The notes below the pieces were generated by a model, which was not told where the DNA came from, ran no database searches, and saw only the letters and a program-made list of their open reading frames with translations. A DNA stretch of 64,000 nt from Neoaquamicrobium sediminum (lineage in GTDB: Bacteria > Pseudomonadota > Alphaproteobacteria > Rhizobiales > Rhizobiaceae). The position numbers and the translations under genes are program-made. Numbering within the stretch: the stretch's first letter is position 1; each line of letters starts with the position of its first letter. The DNA is taken from assembly GCF_013240295.1 (NCBI RefSeq), contig NZ_JABETK010000004.1, positions 124,001 through 188,000 on the forward strand. Direction: 5' to 3'. Below are positions 52,144-62,332 of the stretch, piece after piece.

Positions 52144-54126
52144 TCAGAACTCTTCCCAACCGTCGTCCTGCGGCTGCGCCGCAAGCAGGGCGGCGGCGTG
52201 GCCGCCACCGGCAGAGACTGTCTTGAGAGCAGGCCGCGCCGACTGAGGCTTTGGCGTCACCGCAGCAACAGGGGCCGAGTTGTTTGCAGCCACGGCAACC
52301 TTGCGGGGTGCTGTCTGTGCTCCGGCCTGGGTGCCGAGGCGGAACTTCGACACCAGTCGTGCCAGTTCGTCGGCTTCCTGTGCCAGATGGTGGCTGGCGG
52401 CTGTCGACTGTTCGACCATCGCCGCGTTCTGCTGGGTAACCTGGTCCATCTGGTTGACGGCCGTGTTCACTTCGCCGAGCCCGGTCGACTGCTCGCGTGC
52501 CGAAGCAGCGATCTCCGTCACCAGACCGGTGATCTCTCCCACCTGTGCCACGATCTTCTCCAACGCCGAGCCTGTCTGGCCGACGAGGTCGACACCCTGA
52601 TCCACCTGCTGGGTAGAGGTCGAGATCAGATCCTTGATCTCCTTGGCGGCCTCTGCCGAACGCTGGGCCAGCGCGCGCACTTCCGACGCGACCACAGCGA
52701 AGCCCTTGCCAGCGTCGCCCGCACGCGCTGCCTCCACGCCGGCATTGAGCGCCAGCAAGTTGGTCTGGAAGGCGATCTCGTCGATCACACCGATGATCTG
52801 GCCTATCTGCTGGGACGATTTCTCGATCTGCGCCATCGCCTCGACCGCCTCGCGCACCACCGCGCCGGACTTCTCGGCGCCGACACGCGCCTGATCGGTC
52901 ACCTGCGATGCCTGATGGGCGCCTTCGGCGGTCTTCTTGACCGTTGCGGTGATCTCGTCCAGCGCCGCCGCGGTCTCCTCCAGGCTTGCAGCCTGCTGTT
53001 CGGTGCGCCGTGACAGGTCGTCCGCTGCCTGGCTGATTTCGCCGGTGCCGGAGCGCATTCCCTCGATCGCCCCGGTGATCGTCACCATCGTGTCCTGAAG
53101 CTGCTGCGCGGTGGCGTTGAAATCGTCCTTCAAACGCTGCGCTTCCGGGGAGAAGGTATCGGTGATGCGATAGGTCAGGTCGCCATTTGCAAGCGCCGAC
53201 AGACCGGTCGCCAGCGCCGAGATCGCGACGTGATCTTCCTCGGCTTTGCGGGCCTTTTCGCTCTCATTGCGCGACCGCTCGGCCTCCGCCGTGCCGCGCG
53301 CGTGCTCCGTTTCGCCTTCGAGCCGAATCTTCTCGATCGCCGCGTCCTTGAACACAAGCACAGCGCGAGCCATCTCGCCCACCTCGTCCTTGCGCTCCAC
53401 GGCGGGCACTTCCACCGAATGATTGCCCGAAGCCAGTTCGCCCATCACGCCCGTCAGGGCATTGACTGGCGCCGCAATCATACGCGAAAGCAGCCAGCCA
53501 AGCGCGACAGCGATGAGAACCGACAAAGCCAGGCCGACGATGATGGCCATCTCGGTCTGGCTCATCGCTCTGGAACTTATAGAGGCAACCTCGGCAAGCT
53601 CGAGCCGCTCGCCTTCGGAAAGCCCCGCAAGGATGTTTTCAACGGCTTCCATGTAGCCGTCGGCAGGACCGCTCTGGCCAATCATCTCGATGGCCCTGAA
53701 CCGGTTGATCGGATCCGCGTAATACTTCAGGCCGACATCGACGATATTCGTCTGCCATGCCTGCATCGCCGCCTCGGCGGTCTGGATCGCTCCGAGCATG
53801 TCTGCTTCGTTGCCATGACCGGCCTGCGATGCCTTCATCTTGTCAAGTGCTTCGTAAAAGCCCTTGCGGTGCTTATCGAGAAGACCCAGGTAGAAATCGT
53901 CGCCCGACACCAAAAACCCGCGATAGCTATTTTCCTGACGGGCCAGCTTGAATTCGGCCTGCGTGATGAGGTCGATCGCGGTCCGCGCGCCGTTCTCCTC
54001 GGCTGTTGCTTGCCTAAGTGTCTGAAGGTTCAGGTAAACCGCCGCACTCATACCGATGATGGTTGCGATAACCGCGAAGAAGCCGATCGCCAGCTTCCGT
54101 GAAATTTTCAGATTCTTGAACGACAC
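52144..54126 (-). CDS. membrane chemoreceptor (MCP) with CHASE3-like sensor
   Basis: About 660 residues from GTG 54126 ([17 protein letters not shown]); an upstream ATG at 54213 would add 29 residues. A first membrane segment ([18 protein letters not shown]) is followed by a periplasmic region of about 155 residues with [17 protein letters not shown], a CHASE3-type pattern, then a second membrane segment ([19 protein letters not shown]), two HAMP regions, and a signalling domain with [21 protein letters not shown]. It ends GWEEF, a CheR/CheB tether. It is the first gene of the reverse che block. The ligand is unknown. Confidence 0.93.
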   Translation of the reverse strand: MSFKNLKISRKLAIGFFAVIATIIGMSAAVYLNLQTLRQATAEENGARTAIDLITQAEFKLARQENSYRGFLVSGDDFYLGLLDKHRKGFYEALDKMKASQAGHGNEADMLGAIQTAEAAMQAWQTNIVDVGLKYYADPINRFRAIEMIGQSGPADGYMEAVENILAGLSEGERLELAEVASISSRAMSQTEMAIIVGLALSVLIAVALGWLLSRMIAAPVNALTGVMGELASGNHSVEVPAVERKDEVGEMARAVLVFKDAAIEKIRLEGETEHARGTAEAERSRNESEKARKAEEDHVAISALATGLSALANGDLTYRITDTFSPEAQRLKDDFNATAQQLQDTMVTITGAIEGMRSGTGEISQAADDLSRRTEQQAASLEETAAALDEITATVKKTAEGAHQASQVTDQARVGAEKSGAVVREAVEAMAQIEKSSQQIGQIIGVIDEIAFQTNLLALNAGVEAARAGDAGKGFAVVASEVRALAQRSAEAAKEIKDLISTSTQQVDQGVDLVGQTGSALEKIVAQVGEITGLVTEIAASAREQSTGLGEVNTAVNQMDQVTQQNAAMVEQSTAASHHLAQEADELARLVSKFRLGTQAGAQTAPRKVAVAANNSAPVAAVTPKPQSARPALKTVSAGGGHAAALLAAQPQDDGWEEF

Positions 54127-54311
54127 GGTGACCCCCAAAATCTCGTGCAATCGCCCCGGCCCCGCGCCGGGCACAGCACCTGTCGCCCCAAGCAGAGGTG
54201 CTTTGGTAGTCATGTCCGCACAAGATTAATAAGCCGCTAATACAAGCGCGCCCAGTCGGCTAAAAGTTAAGGCAACGACCGCTACGTTTCGCCCAAGGCA
54301 GGCCCCGTCCC

Positions 54312-55571
54312 TCAGGCCGGCATACCCTCGGCACCCTTCTGCAACCTGTCGAGATGCCGTCGGATGTGGCTCGCCTCGGCGGTCGTATTGGCGCATGAAA
54401 TCGCCTTCTCGAATGCAGCCCTTGCTTCACGCGACCGACCGAGCTCAAGCAGCAGCGCGCCCCGCACGCCGTGGAAATGGAAGTAACCCTCGAGTGAGCC
54501 GGACAGGGGCTCGATCAACTGAAGCGCGTCAGTCGCTCCGGCATGCTTGGAAACCGCCACAGCGCGGTTCAGAGTGATGACCGGTGAAGGCTGCAGGGTC
54601 TCGAGCATCTGGTAATATTGATCGATCGCGCGCCAGTCGGTGTCGACAGCCTGCTTCGCCTTGGCGTGCTCGTAGGCGATAGCCGCCTGAAGCTGGTAAG
54701 TGCCGGGCCGGTTATGGCGTGCCGCCTTCTCGATCAACGCCGCTGCTTCCGCCATAAGCGAGCCGCGCCACAGGCTGCGGTCCTGCTCGTCGAGCAGCAC
54801 GATCTCGCCCTCCGCGTCCAGACGCGCAGGCACACGGGCATGCTGGAAAAGCATCAGCGCCACCAGACCCATCAGCTCCGGCTCGCCGGGGTACATTCTC
54901 AGGAGCAGGTAGCCGAGCCTTATCGCCTCGTCGCACAGCGGCTCGCGGATGTGGGCCTCGCCGCCGCTGGCGGAATAGCCTTCGTTGAAAAGCAGATAGA
55001 CCATCGCCGTCACGGTCGCGATGCGTTCGACACGGTCGACCGCGGAAGGCGTCTCGAATTCGACCCCGGCGGCAGCCACCTTGCGCTTGGCGCGGGTGAT
55101 GCGCTGCTCCATCGCGGCTTCGGAAACGAGGAAGGCCCTTGCGATCTCCGGCACGGTGAGGCCGGATACGATCCGCAGCGCCATGGCAATCTGCTGCGTG
55201 GCCGGCAGGTCCGGATGGCAGCAGATGAACAGCAGCCGCAGCACGTCGTCGCGGTAGTCGGCATTGTCGAGGCGTTCCGCCATCGACGGCTCGGTATCGT
55301 CAAGATCGGACAGCGTTTCTTCGTCAGGCAGCGCCTGCTGCCGGCCGCGCTTCCTGATGTCGTCCACACCGGCATTGCGTCCGACGAAGATCAGCCAGGC
55401 CGCGGGGTCGCGCGGAGGGCCCTTCTGCGGCCAGTTCTTCAGCGCGCGCAGGCACGCCTCCTGAAAGGCCTCTTCTGCCGTGTCGAGGTCGCGGAAATAC
55501 CGCATCAGCGCGCCCACAACCTGCGGCCGTGCCGCCGAAAGGGCCTGATCTATCCAGGAAAGGTCGTTCAC
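54312..55571 (-). CDS. ECF-type sigma factor with C-terminal TPR region (ECF42-like)
   Basis: A 419-residue RNA polymerase sigma factor. Region 2 includes YFRDLDTAEEAFQEACLRAL and RDPAAWLIFVGRNAGVDDIR; region 4 includes GLTVPEIARAFLVSEAAMEQRI. The C-terminal ~230 residues are helical with TPR-like repeats (YLLFNEGYSAS, then ALLLELGRSREARAAFEKAI), as in the ECF42 group. ECF42 factors have no anti-sigma factor and are usually encoded beside a DGPF (YCII) protein, as here, where the genes overlap by four bases. What activates it is unknown. Confidence 0.9.
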   Translation of the reverse strand: MNDLSWIDQALSAARPQVVGALMRYFRDLDTAEEAFQEACLRALKNWPQKGPPRDPAAWLIFVGRNAGVDDIRKRGRQQALPDEETLSDLDDTEPSMAERLDNADYRDDVLRLLFICCHPDLPATQQIAMALRIVSGLTVPEIARAFLVSEAAMEQRITRAKRKVAAAGVEFETPSAVDRVERIATVTAMVYLLFNEGYSASGGEAHIREPLCDEAIRLGYLLLRMYPGEPELMGLVALMLFQHARVPARLDAEGEIVLLDEQDRSLWRGSLMAEAAALIEKAARHNRPGTYQLQAAIAYEHAKAKQAVDTDWRAIDQYYQMLETLQPSPVITLNRAVAVSKHAGATDALQLIEPLSGSLEGYFHFHGVRGALLLELGRSREARAAFEKAISCANTTAEASHIRRHLDRLQKGAEGMPA

Positions 55572-55936
55572 GTTGCCTCCGCAGGGGGTACATAGGCCGA
55601 GATGGGTCTCACCTCGACACCGCCGAATTCGCGTTCTCGCGCCAGATGCTTCCCGGCCTCGATGGCATCTTCGAGCGAGGCGCAGTCGACGATCCAGAAC
55701 CCCAGCAGCTGCTCCTTGGTCTCGGCAAAGGGACCGTCAATGACCAAAGGATCCTGCCCCGCCTTGACGAAGGTGGCGGCGGTGGTCGGCATCAGCCGCA
55801 ACCGTGGACCGAATTTGCTCTTGGCAACGATCTTCTCCTCGGCTGCGCGGACGCGGCTCATCATGGCCTCGTCGTCTTCCTTGGAAAGGCCGCAGACGGC
55901 TGCCTCGTTGTTGTAGCAGAGAAGGGCATAAAGCAT
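55568..55936 (-). CDS. YCII/DGPF-domain protein
   Basis: A 122-residue protein with the DGPF motif in LVIDGPFAETKEQLLGFWIV and an N-terminal MLYALLCYN. Such proteins accompany ECF42 sigma factors, are often among their targets, and have no firmly known biochemical role. The stop overlaps the sigma factor start (ATGA), so the two are co-transcribed with this gene first. Confidence 0.9.
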   Translation of the reverse strand: MLYALLCYNNEAAVCGLSKEDDEAMMSRVRAAEEKIVAKSKFGPRLRLMPTTAATFVKAGQDPLVIDGPFAETKEQLLGFWIVDCASLEDAIEAGKHLAREREFGGVEVRPISAYVPPAEAT

Positions 55937-56032
55937 GACGCTTCCTCATCGTTCGGTTCAAAGGACGCGCGACTATGCTACCGACCGACAGTCGGGTTCA
56001 ATTTCTTTCGGAATAAACGTCGAGGTCGGGGC

Positions 56033-59000
56033 CTATCCCGCCAAGGCGGTGTCGACCTCGGCACGGATACGATTGGCCGCCTGTTCCTTGACTGGGCCGT
56101 AGCCGCGAATCTGCATCGGCTTTTCCATGGTCGAGCAAAGCGCGTCGTGGCTTTCAGATGAAAGGCGTGAAAGGCAGTGCTTCACCGCCTCCTCGTACCA
56201 GCCGATCAGTTCGCGTTCCATGCGGCGCTCGGCAGTGTAGCCGAACAGGTCGAAGTGCGTGCCCCGCAGCCGCTTCATCCGCGCCAGCGCGGTGAAAGGC
56301 AGCCTGATCCAGGGGCCGAATTCCCGCTTCAGCGGGCGCCCGCGCGCATCCTTTTCGGAGGCAAGGAATGGCGGCGCGAGGTGATGGACAATGCGGAAGT
56401 CGCCGTCGAACAGCTCCTTCAAGCCGTCGGCAAAGCCAGTCTGCGTGTGCAGGCGCGCCACCTCGTACTCGTCCTTGTAGGCCATCAGCTTGAACAGCGA
56501 GCGCGCCACGGCCGTGGTCAGTCGGTCGGATCCGAGCGATGCCTCCGCTTCGCGTACCCTGTCGACAACTTCTCGGTATCGCACAGCATAGGCGGCATCC
56601 TGATACTGCGTGAGGAAATCGGCGCGGCGGCCGATCATCTCGTCAAGCGTTTCGGGCTTCGGCTTTTCCGGGCGTAAAAGAGCGACCAGCCGTTCCGGGT
56701 TGGCGGCAGCAACCCGACCTACCAGAAACGCGCGATGGTTGGCCTCGACGGCGACGCCGTTCAGCTCGATGGCCTGTGCAAGCGCAGCAGCGCCGACGGG
56801 CACGAGCCCCTTCTGCCAGGCAAAGCCAAGCATCATGACGTTGGCGAAGACCGCGTCGCCCATAAGCGTCTCGGCAAGCTGGTTGGCATCGACTGCCGAC
56901 AACCGCTCGGCACCGATGACATTGGTGATCGCCGCGACGCGTCGGTCGACCGCGAGGTCGGCGTCGCGCCGGCGCACTATGTCGCCGGTCGGCATCTTGG
57001 CGAGGTTCACCGCAGCCCGCATTTCGGGCCGGTAGCTGGCCGAAGCCTTGGGCGACGAGGAGACAACGATATCGCATCCGATGAGCGCGTCCGCTGCGCC
57101 ACGGTCGATGCGAACCTGGTTGATCGCGGCGGGTTTCGAGGCGATGCGCACAAAGGACAGCACAGGGCCGAATTTCTGCGCAAAGCCGGTGAAGTCGAGC
57201 ACCGACGAGCCTTTGGCCTCCAGATGCGCCGCCATGGTGACGAGCGCGCCGATGGTCACGACTCCGGTTCCGCCGACGCCGGTGATCAGCAGGTCATAGG
57301 GCTTGCCCAGGCCCGGAAGTTCCGGCTGTTCGAGATCGCTTGCCAATGTCGCGAGATCGAGCTCCCGCCCGGTCCGCTTACGCCGAACCGCCCCTTCCAG
57401 CGTCACGAAGCTGGGGCAGAAGCCGTTCACGCACGAGAAGTCCTTGTTGCAGGACGACTGGTTGATGCGTCGCTTGGTCCCGAACTCCGTTTCGACCGGT
57501 TCGACGGACAGGCAGTTGGATTCTACCGAGCAATCGCCGCAGCCTTCGCAAACCAGTTCGTTGATGACGACCACCTTGCCGGGGTCGGCCATCGTGCCGC
57601 GCTTGCGCCGCCGGCGCTTTTCCGTGGCGCAGGTCTGCTCGTAGATGAGTACGGATACGCCCTCGACGTCGCGCAGTTCGCGCTGCACCGCATCGAGTTC
57701 GCGGCGATGATGAATGGTCACCCCGTGCGGGAAGTCGCCCGAATGAAACTTGGCCGGATCGTCGCTGACCAGCGCGATGCGCTCCACGCCTTCGGCACGC
57801 ACCTCCTGCGCGATCGCCTGCACGCTGACCGGCCCGTCAACCGGCTGGCCACCGGTCATTGCGACGGCATCATTGTACAGGATCTTGTAGGTGATGTTGG
57901 CCTTTGCCGCGATGGCCTGCCGGATCGCCATCGAACCGGAGTGGTAATAGGTCCCCTCGCCCAGATTCTGGAAGATGTGCCCCTTGCCGGTAAACAGCGA
58001 CGAAGCCGCCCAGTTGACGCCCTCGCCACCCATCTGGATCAGCGAACTCGTTTCGCGATCCATCCAGCTCGCCATGAAATGACAACCGATCCCGGCCAGC
58101 GCCTTTGAACCCTCGGGGACCTTGGTCGAGGTGTTGTGCGGGCAGCCGGAACAGAAATAGGGCGTGCGCGTCGCACCCTCGACGCTGATGGAAATCGCTG
58201 GCTCGCCGGCGATGCGCGCCGCGCGTTCGGCAAAGCCCTGCCCCGGAAAGATCCCGTCCAGCCGCTTTGCCACCAGAGGCACGAGCTGGCGCGGCGATAG
58301 TTCGCCGGTCCACGGGATCAGCCTTTCGCCGTTCTCGTCGCGCTTGCCGACCATGCGCTTCGGCTTGTCGCCCGGCCAGTCGTAGAAATATTCCTTGAAC
58401 TGGCTTTCGATGATGCCGCGCTTTTCCTCAACGACCAGCACTTCCTCCTTGCCGCGCACGAAGTCGAGCGCGTCGCGCCTGGCCAGCGGCCACACCATGC
58501 CGACCTTGTAGATGTCGATGCCGAGTTCGCGGCATTCGCTTTCACCAATTCCGAGCAGGCGCAGCGCCTCCATCAGGTCGAGATGCCCCTTGCCGGCGGT
58601 GACGATGCCGAAACGGGCGTGCTTCACGTCGTAGATGTGACGGTCGATCGGGTTGGCCTCGGCAAAGGCGAATACCGCCTGCTTCTTGGCCTCCATGCGC
58701 TCCTCTATCTGCGGTCCGGGCAGATCCGGCCAGCGATAATGGAGCCCGCCGGGCGGCGGCATGAAATCGGGCGTATTGAACAATCGGTGGGGTTTCAGCT
58801 CGAACGACGCGGCCGATTCCACCGTTTCAGATACGGCCTTGAAGCCGACCCACATGCCGGAAAAGCGCGACAGCGCGTAGCCGTATTCGCCGAACTCCAG
58901 ATATTCGGCAACGCTCGCCGGGTTCAGCGTCGGCATGAACCACGCCATGAAAGCGACGTCGGACTGATGCGGCATGGATGACGAGACGCAGCCATGATCG

Positions 59001-59458
59001 TCGCCGGCAACAACGAGCACCCCGCCATTCGGCGACGAGCCATAGGCGTTGCCGTGCTTGAGCGCATCGCCCGCCCGGTCGACACCGGGTCCCTTGCCGT
59101 ACCACATGGCGAACACGCCATCGACCTGCCGGTCCGGGTTGGTCTCGACCTGCTGCGAGCCCAGCACGGCTGTGGCCGCGAGGTCCTCATTGACGGCAGG
59201 CAGGAATTCGATTCCGGCGTCGGCCACCAGGCGCTTGTTGCGCCATATTTCCAGATCAAGCCCGCCCAGCGGCGAGCCGCGATAACCGGAGATGAAACCG
59301 CCCGTCTTGCGGCCCTGCGCACGGTCGCGTCGCGCCTGGTCCAGCGCGATCCGCACAAGCGCCTGCGTTCCGGTCATGAAGACGCTGCCATCTGTCTGCG
59401 TATAGCGATCTTCGAGGCGATAGCGTGTGAGTTCATGAAGCGGCGCGTGCGCGGTCAT
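56033..59458 (-). CDS. fused indolepyruvate:ferredoxin oxidoreductase
   Basis: A 1141-residue single-chain 2-oxoacid:ferredoxin oxidoreductase that oxidatively decarboxylates aryl-pyruvates (from Trp, Phe or Tyr) to acyl-CoA. The order is a pyrimidine-binding alpha part at the N-terminus (TGTQALVRIALDQARRD, GGFISGYRGSPLGGLD), a TPP-binding part (CSGCPHNTSTKVPEG, GGEGVNWAASSLFT), a ferredoxin-like region with VVINELVCEGCGDCSVESNC and SSCNKDFSCVNGFC, then the gamma part (ITGVGGTGVVTIGALV). It is divergent from an Lrp regulator, which is a likely controller. No frame break occurs in 3.4 kb. Confidence 0.93.
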   Translation of the reverse strand: MTAHAPLHELTRYRLEDRYTQTDGSVFMTGTQALVRIALDQARRDRAQGRKTGGFISGYRGSPLGGLDLEIWRNKRLVADAGIEFLPAVNEDLAATAVLGSQQVETNPDRQVDGVFAMWYGKGPGVDRAGDALKHGNAYGSSPNGGVLVVAGDDHGCVSSSMPHQSDVAFMAWFMPTLNPASVAEYLEFGEYGYALSRFSGMWVGFKAVSETVESAASFELKPHRLFNTPDFMPPPGGLHYRWPDLPGPQIEERMEAKKQAVFAFAEANPIDRHIYDVKHARFGIVTAGKGHLDLMEALRLLGIGESECRELGIDIYKVGMVWPLARRDALDFVRGKEEVLVVEEKRGIIESQFKEYFYDWPGDKPKRMVGKRDENGERLIPWTGELSPRQLVPLVAKRLDGIFPGQGFAERAARIAGEPAISISVEGATRTPYFCSGCPHNTSTKVPEGSKALAGIGCHFMASWMDRETSSLIQMGGEGVNWAASSLFTGKGHIFQNLGEGTYYHSGSMAIRQAIAAKANITYKILYNDAVAMTGGQPVDGPVSVQAIAQEVRAEGVERIALVSDDPAKFHSGDFPHGVTIHHRRELDAVQRELRDVEGVSVLIYEQTCATEKRRRRKRGTMADPGKVVVINELVCEGCGDCSVESNCLSVEPVETEFGTKRRINQSSCNKDFSCVNGFCPSFVTLEGAVRRKRTGRELDLATLASDLEQPELPGLGKPYDLLITGVGGTGVVTIGALVTMAAHLEAKGSSVLDFTGFAQKFGPVLSFVRIASKPAAINQVRIDRGAADALIGCDIVVSSSPKASASYRPEMRAAVNLAKMPTGDIVRRRDADLAVDRRVAAITNVIGAERLSAVDANQLAETLMGDAVFANVMMLGFAWQKGLVPVGAAALAQAIELNGVAVEANHRAFLVGRVAAANPERLVALLRPEKPKPETLDEMIGRRADFLTQYQDAAYAVRYREVVDRVREAEASLGSDRLTTAVARSLFKLMAYKDEYEVARLHTQTGFADGLKELFDGDFRIVHHLAPPFLASEKDARGRPLKREFGPWIRLPFTALARMKRLRGTHFDLFGYTAERRMERELIGWYEEAVKHCLSRLSSESHDALCSTMEKPMQIRGYGPVKEQAANRIRAEVDTALAG

Positions 59459-59603
59459 GGGTGCCTCCCTGAGGTGCCTTTCCCCATTCTAACGCGGCTG
59501 AAGCGGTAGAACTTGCCAGTTTTCTGGAAAAAGGCCACAAATCCGGCAAGAATGACCAAATCGATATAAAAATCGAAAGAATCTGCCGACAAAAGGAAAT
59601 GAT

Positions 59604-60065
59604 ATGGAGGAACTGACGGAACAGGATCGCCGTCTCCTGCGCATTCTCCAGGACAATGCGCGTATCTCCAACCAGGACATGGCGGAGCAGGCTGGCATGT
59701 CGCCATCAGCTTGCTGGCGGCGTGTGAGGGCCCTGGAAGATGCTGGCGTTATCAGGCGCTATGCGGCGATCCTCGACGCCGCGCGCGCCGGCCAGAAGTT
59801 CCACGCAATTGCCCATGTGTCTCTGACCCGGCACGACCACAGCCACGTCGACACTTTCATCGCCGAGGTGCGCAGGCGTCCGGAAGTGCTCGACTGCTTT
59901 GCCACCACAGGCGAGGCCGACTATCACCTTCGCGTGGCCTGCGAGAACCTCGACGCCTATAACCGGTTCCTGGAAGGCTTCCTGTTTCGCCTGCCGGGCA
60001 TCGCCAATGTCCGCACCAACCTCGTGCTCAAGGACATCAAGCAGGAGACCGCGCTGCCGCTTTAG
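59604..60065 (+). CDS. Lrp/AsnC-family transcriptional regulator
   Basis: A 153-residue regulator. The N-terminal helix-turn-helix is DRRLLRILQDNARISNQDMAE, and the C-terminal RAM domain, which binds amino acids and forms dimers, contains GEADYHLRVACENLDAYNRF. It is divergent from the indolepyruvate oxidoreductase gene with 145 bases between, so that gene is the likely target, with an aromatic amino acid as the likely effector. The gap is A/T-rich near 59560-59600. The start at ATG 59604 is clear. Confidence 0.9.
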   Translation: MEELTEQDRRLLRILQDNARISNQDMAEQAGMSPSACWRRVRALEDAGVIRRYAAILDAARAGQKFHAIAHVSLTRHDHSHVDTFIAEVRRRPEVLDCFATTGEADYHLRVACENLDAYNRFLEGFLFRLPGIANVRTNLVLKDIKQETALPL

Positions 60066-60139
60066 CTTGGCTATGGATAAGACATTTTTCACCACGCGGC
60101 GAGCTTTCGCATGGCCGATACCCTTTGGCAGGCAACCGC

Positions 60140-61315
60140 ATGGTAGAAGCGCCGAAATCCGTGGGGTGTGCGAAGTTGATCGACCGGGATTCGCTTTTCA
60201 TTGCCGCAGGCCTCTGTGCTGCGGCGCTGGCTCTGCCCATGCTGAGCGTCTGGATTCACAATCGCTCCGACCGCTTTCTGGTAGGCTGGGCGGCGGGAAT
60301 GCTCCTGCTCGCAACCGGCGTGATCCTTTATTCGACGCTGCCGCCGGACAATATGGCGATCGCCGCCACCGCCTTCACCATGGAAGCAGTCGGCTTTGTG
60401 ATCGTGTTCATCGCCGCAAGGCAGTTCGCAGGCGCGGCGACATCGTTCTTGCAAATCGTGCTGCTACTGCTGATGGCCGTCCCCGTCGGATTGCCGATCG
60501 CGCTCGGCTATGACGGCTTCGGCATCATGGTCTACAATTTTCTCGCAGGCTGGTTTCTGGTCGCGAGCGCAGCCCAGTATTGGAAGACCCGTTCCGAAGC
60601 GCCATCGTCCATGGCCCTCCTTTGCCTCCTCTATATCCTCGCAGCTATTTCGTTCTTCGCGTGCGGCGCCGTTCTCCTGCATGAGGCCGAGTGGAGCATG
60701 GGCCGCAGGCCGGACAACTGGGCAGAACAGTTCAACGCCATCATGTGCATAATCGGCATAACCGGGGTCGGCGCGCTTTCCCTCGGCCTCAACCATGCGC
60801 GCGCAGCGCGGCGGCACAGGCAGGAGGCCCGCACCGACATTCTGACCGGCCTGCTCAACCGCCGCGCCCTGTTCGACAGCATGTCGGCACAGGACCTTCA
60901 ACCCGGACACGCCGTGGTGGCTTTCGACCTTGATGACTTCAAGGCCATCAACGACCGCCACGGTCATGCGATTGGCGACGAAGTGCTGCGCCGTTTCGCC
61001 GACGCGATGCGCATGAACCTGCGAGATGGCGACCTGGCCGCCCGGATCGGCGGAGAGGAGTTCGTCCTCGTATTAAGGAATGCATCTTGCCTGCTTGCCA
61101 CCAGCACGGCGGAGCGCATTCGCGCCATCTTCGCGCAGAGCCGGGTCGAAACAGCGAACGGATTGATTTCCGGCACCGCCAGCGCCGGTGTCGCGCTTGT
61201 CCAGATCCAAAGCGAAAGCTTCGAAAGCGTGCTTCACCGCGCGGACACGTCGCTCTACAGAGCCAAGGACAGCGGACGCGACAAGGTGGTGGCCGAGCTT
61301 CAGGCTGTCGCCTGA
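60140..61315 (+). CDS. membrane diguanylate cyclase (GGDEF protein)
   Basis: A 391-residue protein. The first ~210 residues hold about six membrane segments with no recognised sensor family. The last ~170 are a GGDEF domain: TDILTGLLNRRALFD, DLDDFKAINDRHGHAIGDE, and the active site RIGGEEFVLVL. The inhibitory-site motif RxxD, usually five residues before GGEEF, is not clearly present (NLRDGDLAARIGGEEF has RDGD further out). It would make cyclic di-GMP, a regulator of motility and surface growth. The ATG at 60140 is used, a TTG start at 60125 being less likely. Confidence 0.87.
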   Translation: MVEAPKSVGCAKLIDRDSLFIAAGLCAAALALPMLSVWIHNRSDRFLVGWAAGMLLLATGVILYSTLPPDNMAIAATAFTMEAVGFVIVFIAARQFAGAATSFLQIVLLLLMAVPVGLPIALGYDGFGIMVYNFLAGWFLVASAAQYWKTRSEAPSSMALLCLLYILAAISFFACGAVLLHEAEWSMGRRPDNWAEQFNAIMCIIGITGVGALSLGLNHARAARRHRQEARTDILTGLLNRRALFDSMSAQDLQPGHAVVAFDLDDFKAINDRHGHAIGDEVLRRFADAMRMNLRDGDLAARIGGEEFVLVLRNASCLLATSTAERIRAIFAQSRVETANGLISGTASAGVALVQIQSESFESVLHRADTSLYRAKDSGRDKVVAELQAVA

Positions 61316-61328
61316 AAACCCGACAAGG

Positions 61329-62156
61329 TCAGCCGACGAAGGCGCGTTCGACCACGAATTCCGCAGGCTTGTTGTTGGCCCCTTCGGTGAGCCCGAAGGC
61401 TTCCACGAGCGCCTTGACGTCCCGGATCATATCCATCGAGCCGCAGATCATCACGCGGTCGACAGCCGGATCGAAGGGCTGCACTTCGAGATCGGTGAAG
61501 AGCTGCCCGCTTTCGATCAGCGTGGTGATACGGCCCATCTTGGGGTGGTTCTCACGCGTCGTCGTTGCGTAGTGCGTGAAGCGGCCGGCCGCCAGTTCGC
61601 CGATCAGCGGGTCGTCGACCAGTCCTTGGGCGAGGTCGTTACCGTAGACGAGTTCGGCCACGTCGCGACAGGTGTGGGTCAGGATGACCTGATCGAACTT
61701 CTCGTAGGTCTCGGGATCACGCATCAGGCTGGCGAACGGCGCGATGCCCGTGCCCGTCGAGATCATCCACAGCCGCTTGGCGGGCGTCAGCGCGTCGAGC
61801 ACCAGCGTGCCCGTCGACTTCTGGCGCATCAACACCGTGTCGCCAGGCTGGATCTTCTGCAGGTGCTGGGTCAGCGGACCGTCCGGAACCTTGATCGAGA
61901 AGAACTCGATCTCCTCGTCCCATGCAGGGCTGGAGATGGAGTAGGCGCGGAACACCGGCTTCTCGGCGTTGGGCAGGCCGATCATGACAAATTCGCCAGA
62001 TCGGAAACGGAAGGCCTGGGGACGTGTGATCCGGAACGAGAACAGCCGGTCGGTGTAATGGCGGACCGACACCACGCGCTCGGCATAGACACCGGCGGGA
62101 ATGGGAAACTCGGTCGGCCGTGCTGAACCGACTTCCTGGCGCGCGGCTGTGTTCAT
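61329..62156 (-). CDS. fpr: ferredoxin/flavodoxin-NADP+ reductase
   Basis: A 275-residue FAD enzyme of the bacterial FPR type that moves electrons between NADPH and ferredoxin or flavodoxin. FAD-binding motif FRAYSISSPAWDE; NADP-binding ISTGTGIAPFASLMRDPETY and MICGSMDMIRDVK; the C-terminus ends VVERAFVG. ATG 62156 follows AAAGGA; an in-frame upstream start (62249) would add a non-conserved extension. The promoter region has AT-rich sequence around 62230-62260. It is next to the end of the GGDEF gene (convergent, 13 bases). Confidence 0.92.
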   Translation of the reverse strand: MNTAARQEVGSARPTEFPIPAGVYAERVVSVRHYTDRLFSFRITRPQAFRFRSGEFVMIGLPNAEKPVFRAYSISSPAWDEEIEFFSIKVPDGPLTQHLQKIQPGDTVLMRQKSTGTLVLDALTPAKRLWMISTGTGIAPFASLMRDPETYEKFDQVILTHTCRDVAELVYGNDLAQGLVDDPLIGELAAGRFTHYATTTRENHPKMGRITTLIESGQLFTDLEVQPFDPAVDRVMICGSMDMIRDVKALVEAFGLTEGANNKPAEFVVERAFVG

Positions 62157-62332
62157 TCCTTTGATCCTGCTGCTTGAAATGGTGCCGGAGAAAAGAGGTC
62201 GCGGCTGTTGCAAGGTCTGTGCTTGCCAGTCAAGTTTATTAGTATACAAATGATTATTACGTCAAGGCAGCACAGTAGGGCGGCTTTCCAAATTGCGCGT
62301 CTTCAGCAGATTCTCTATCCCGGAATTGCGCC

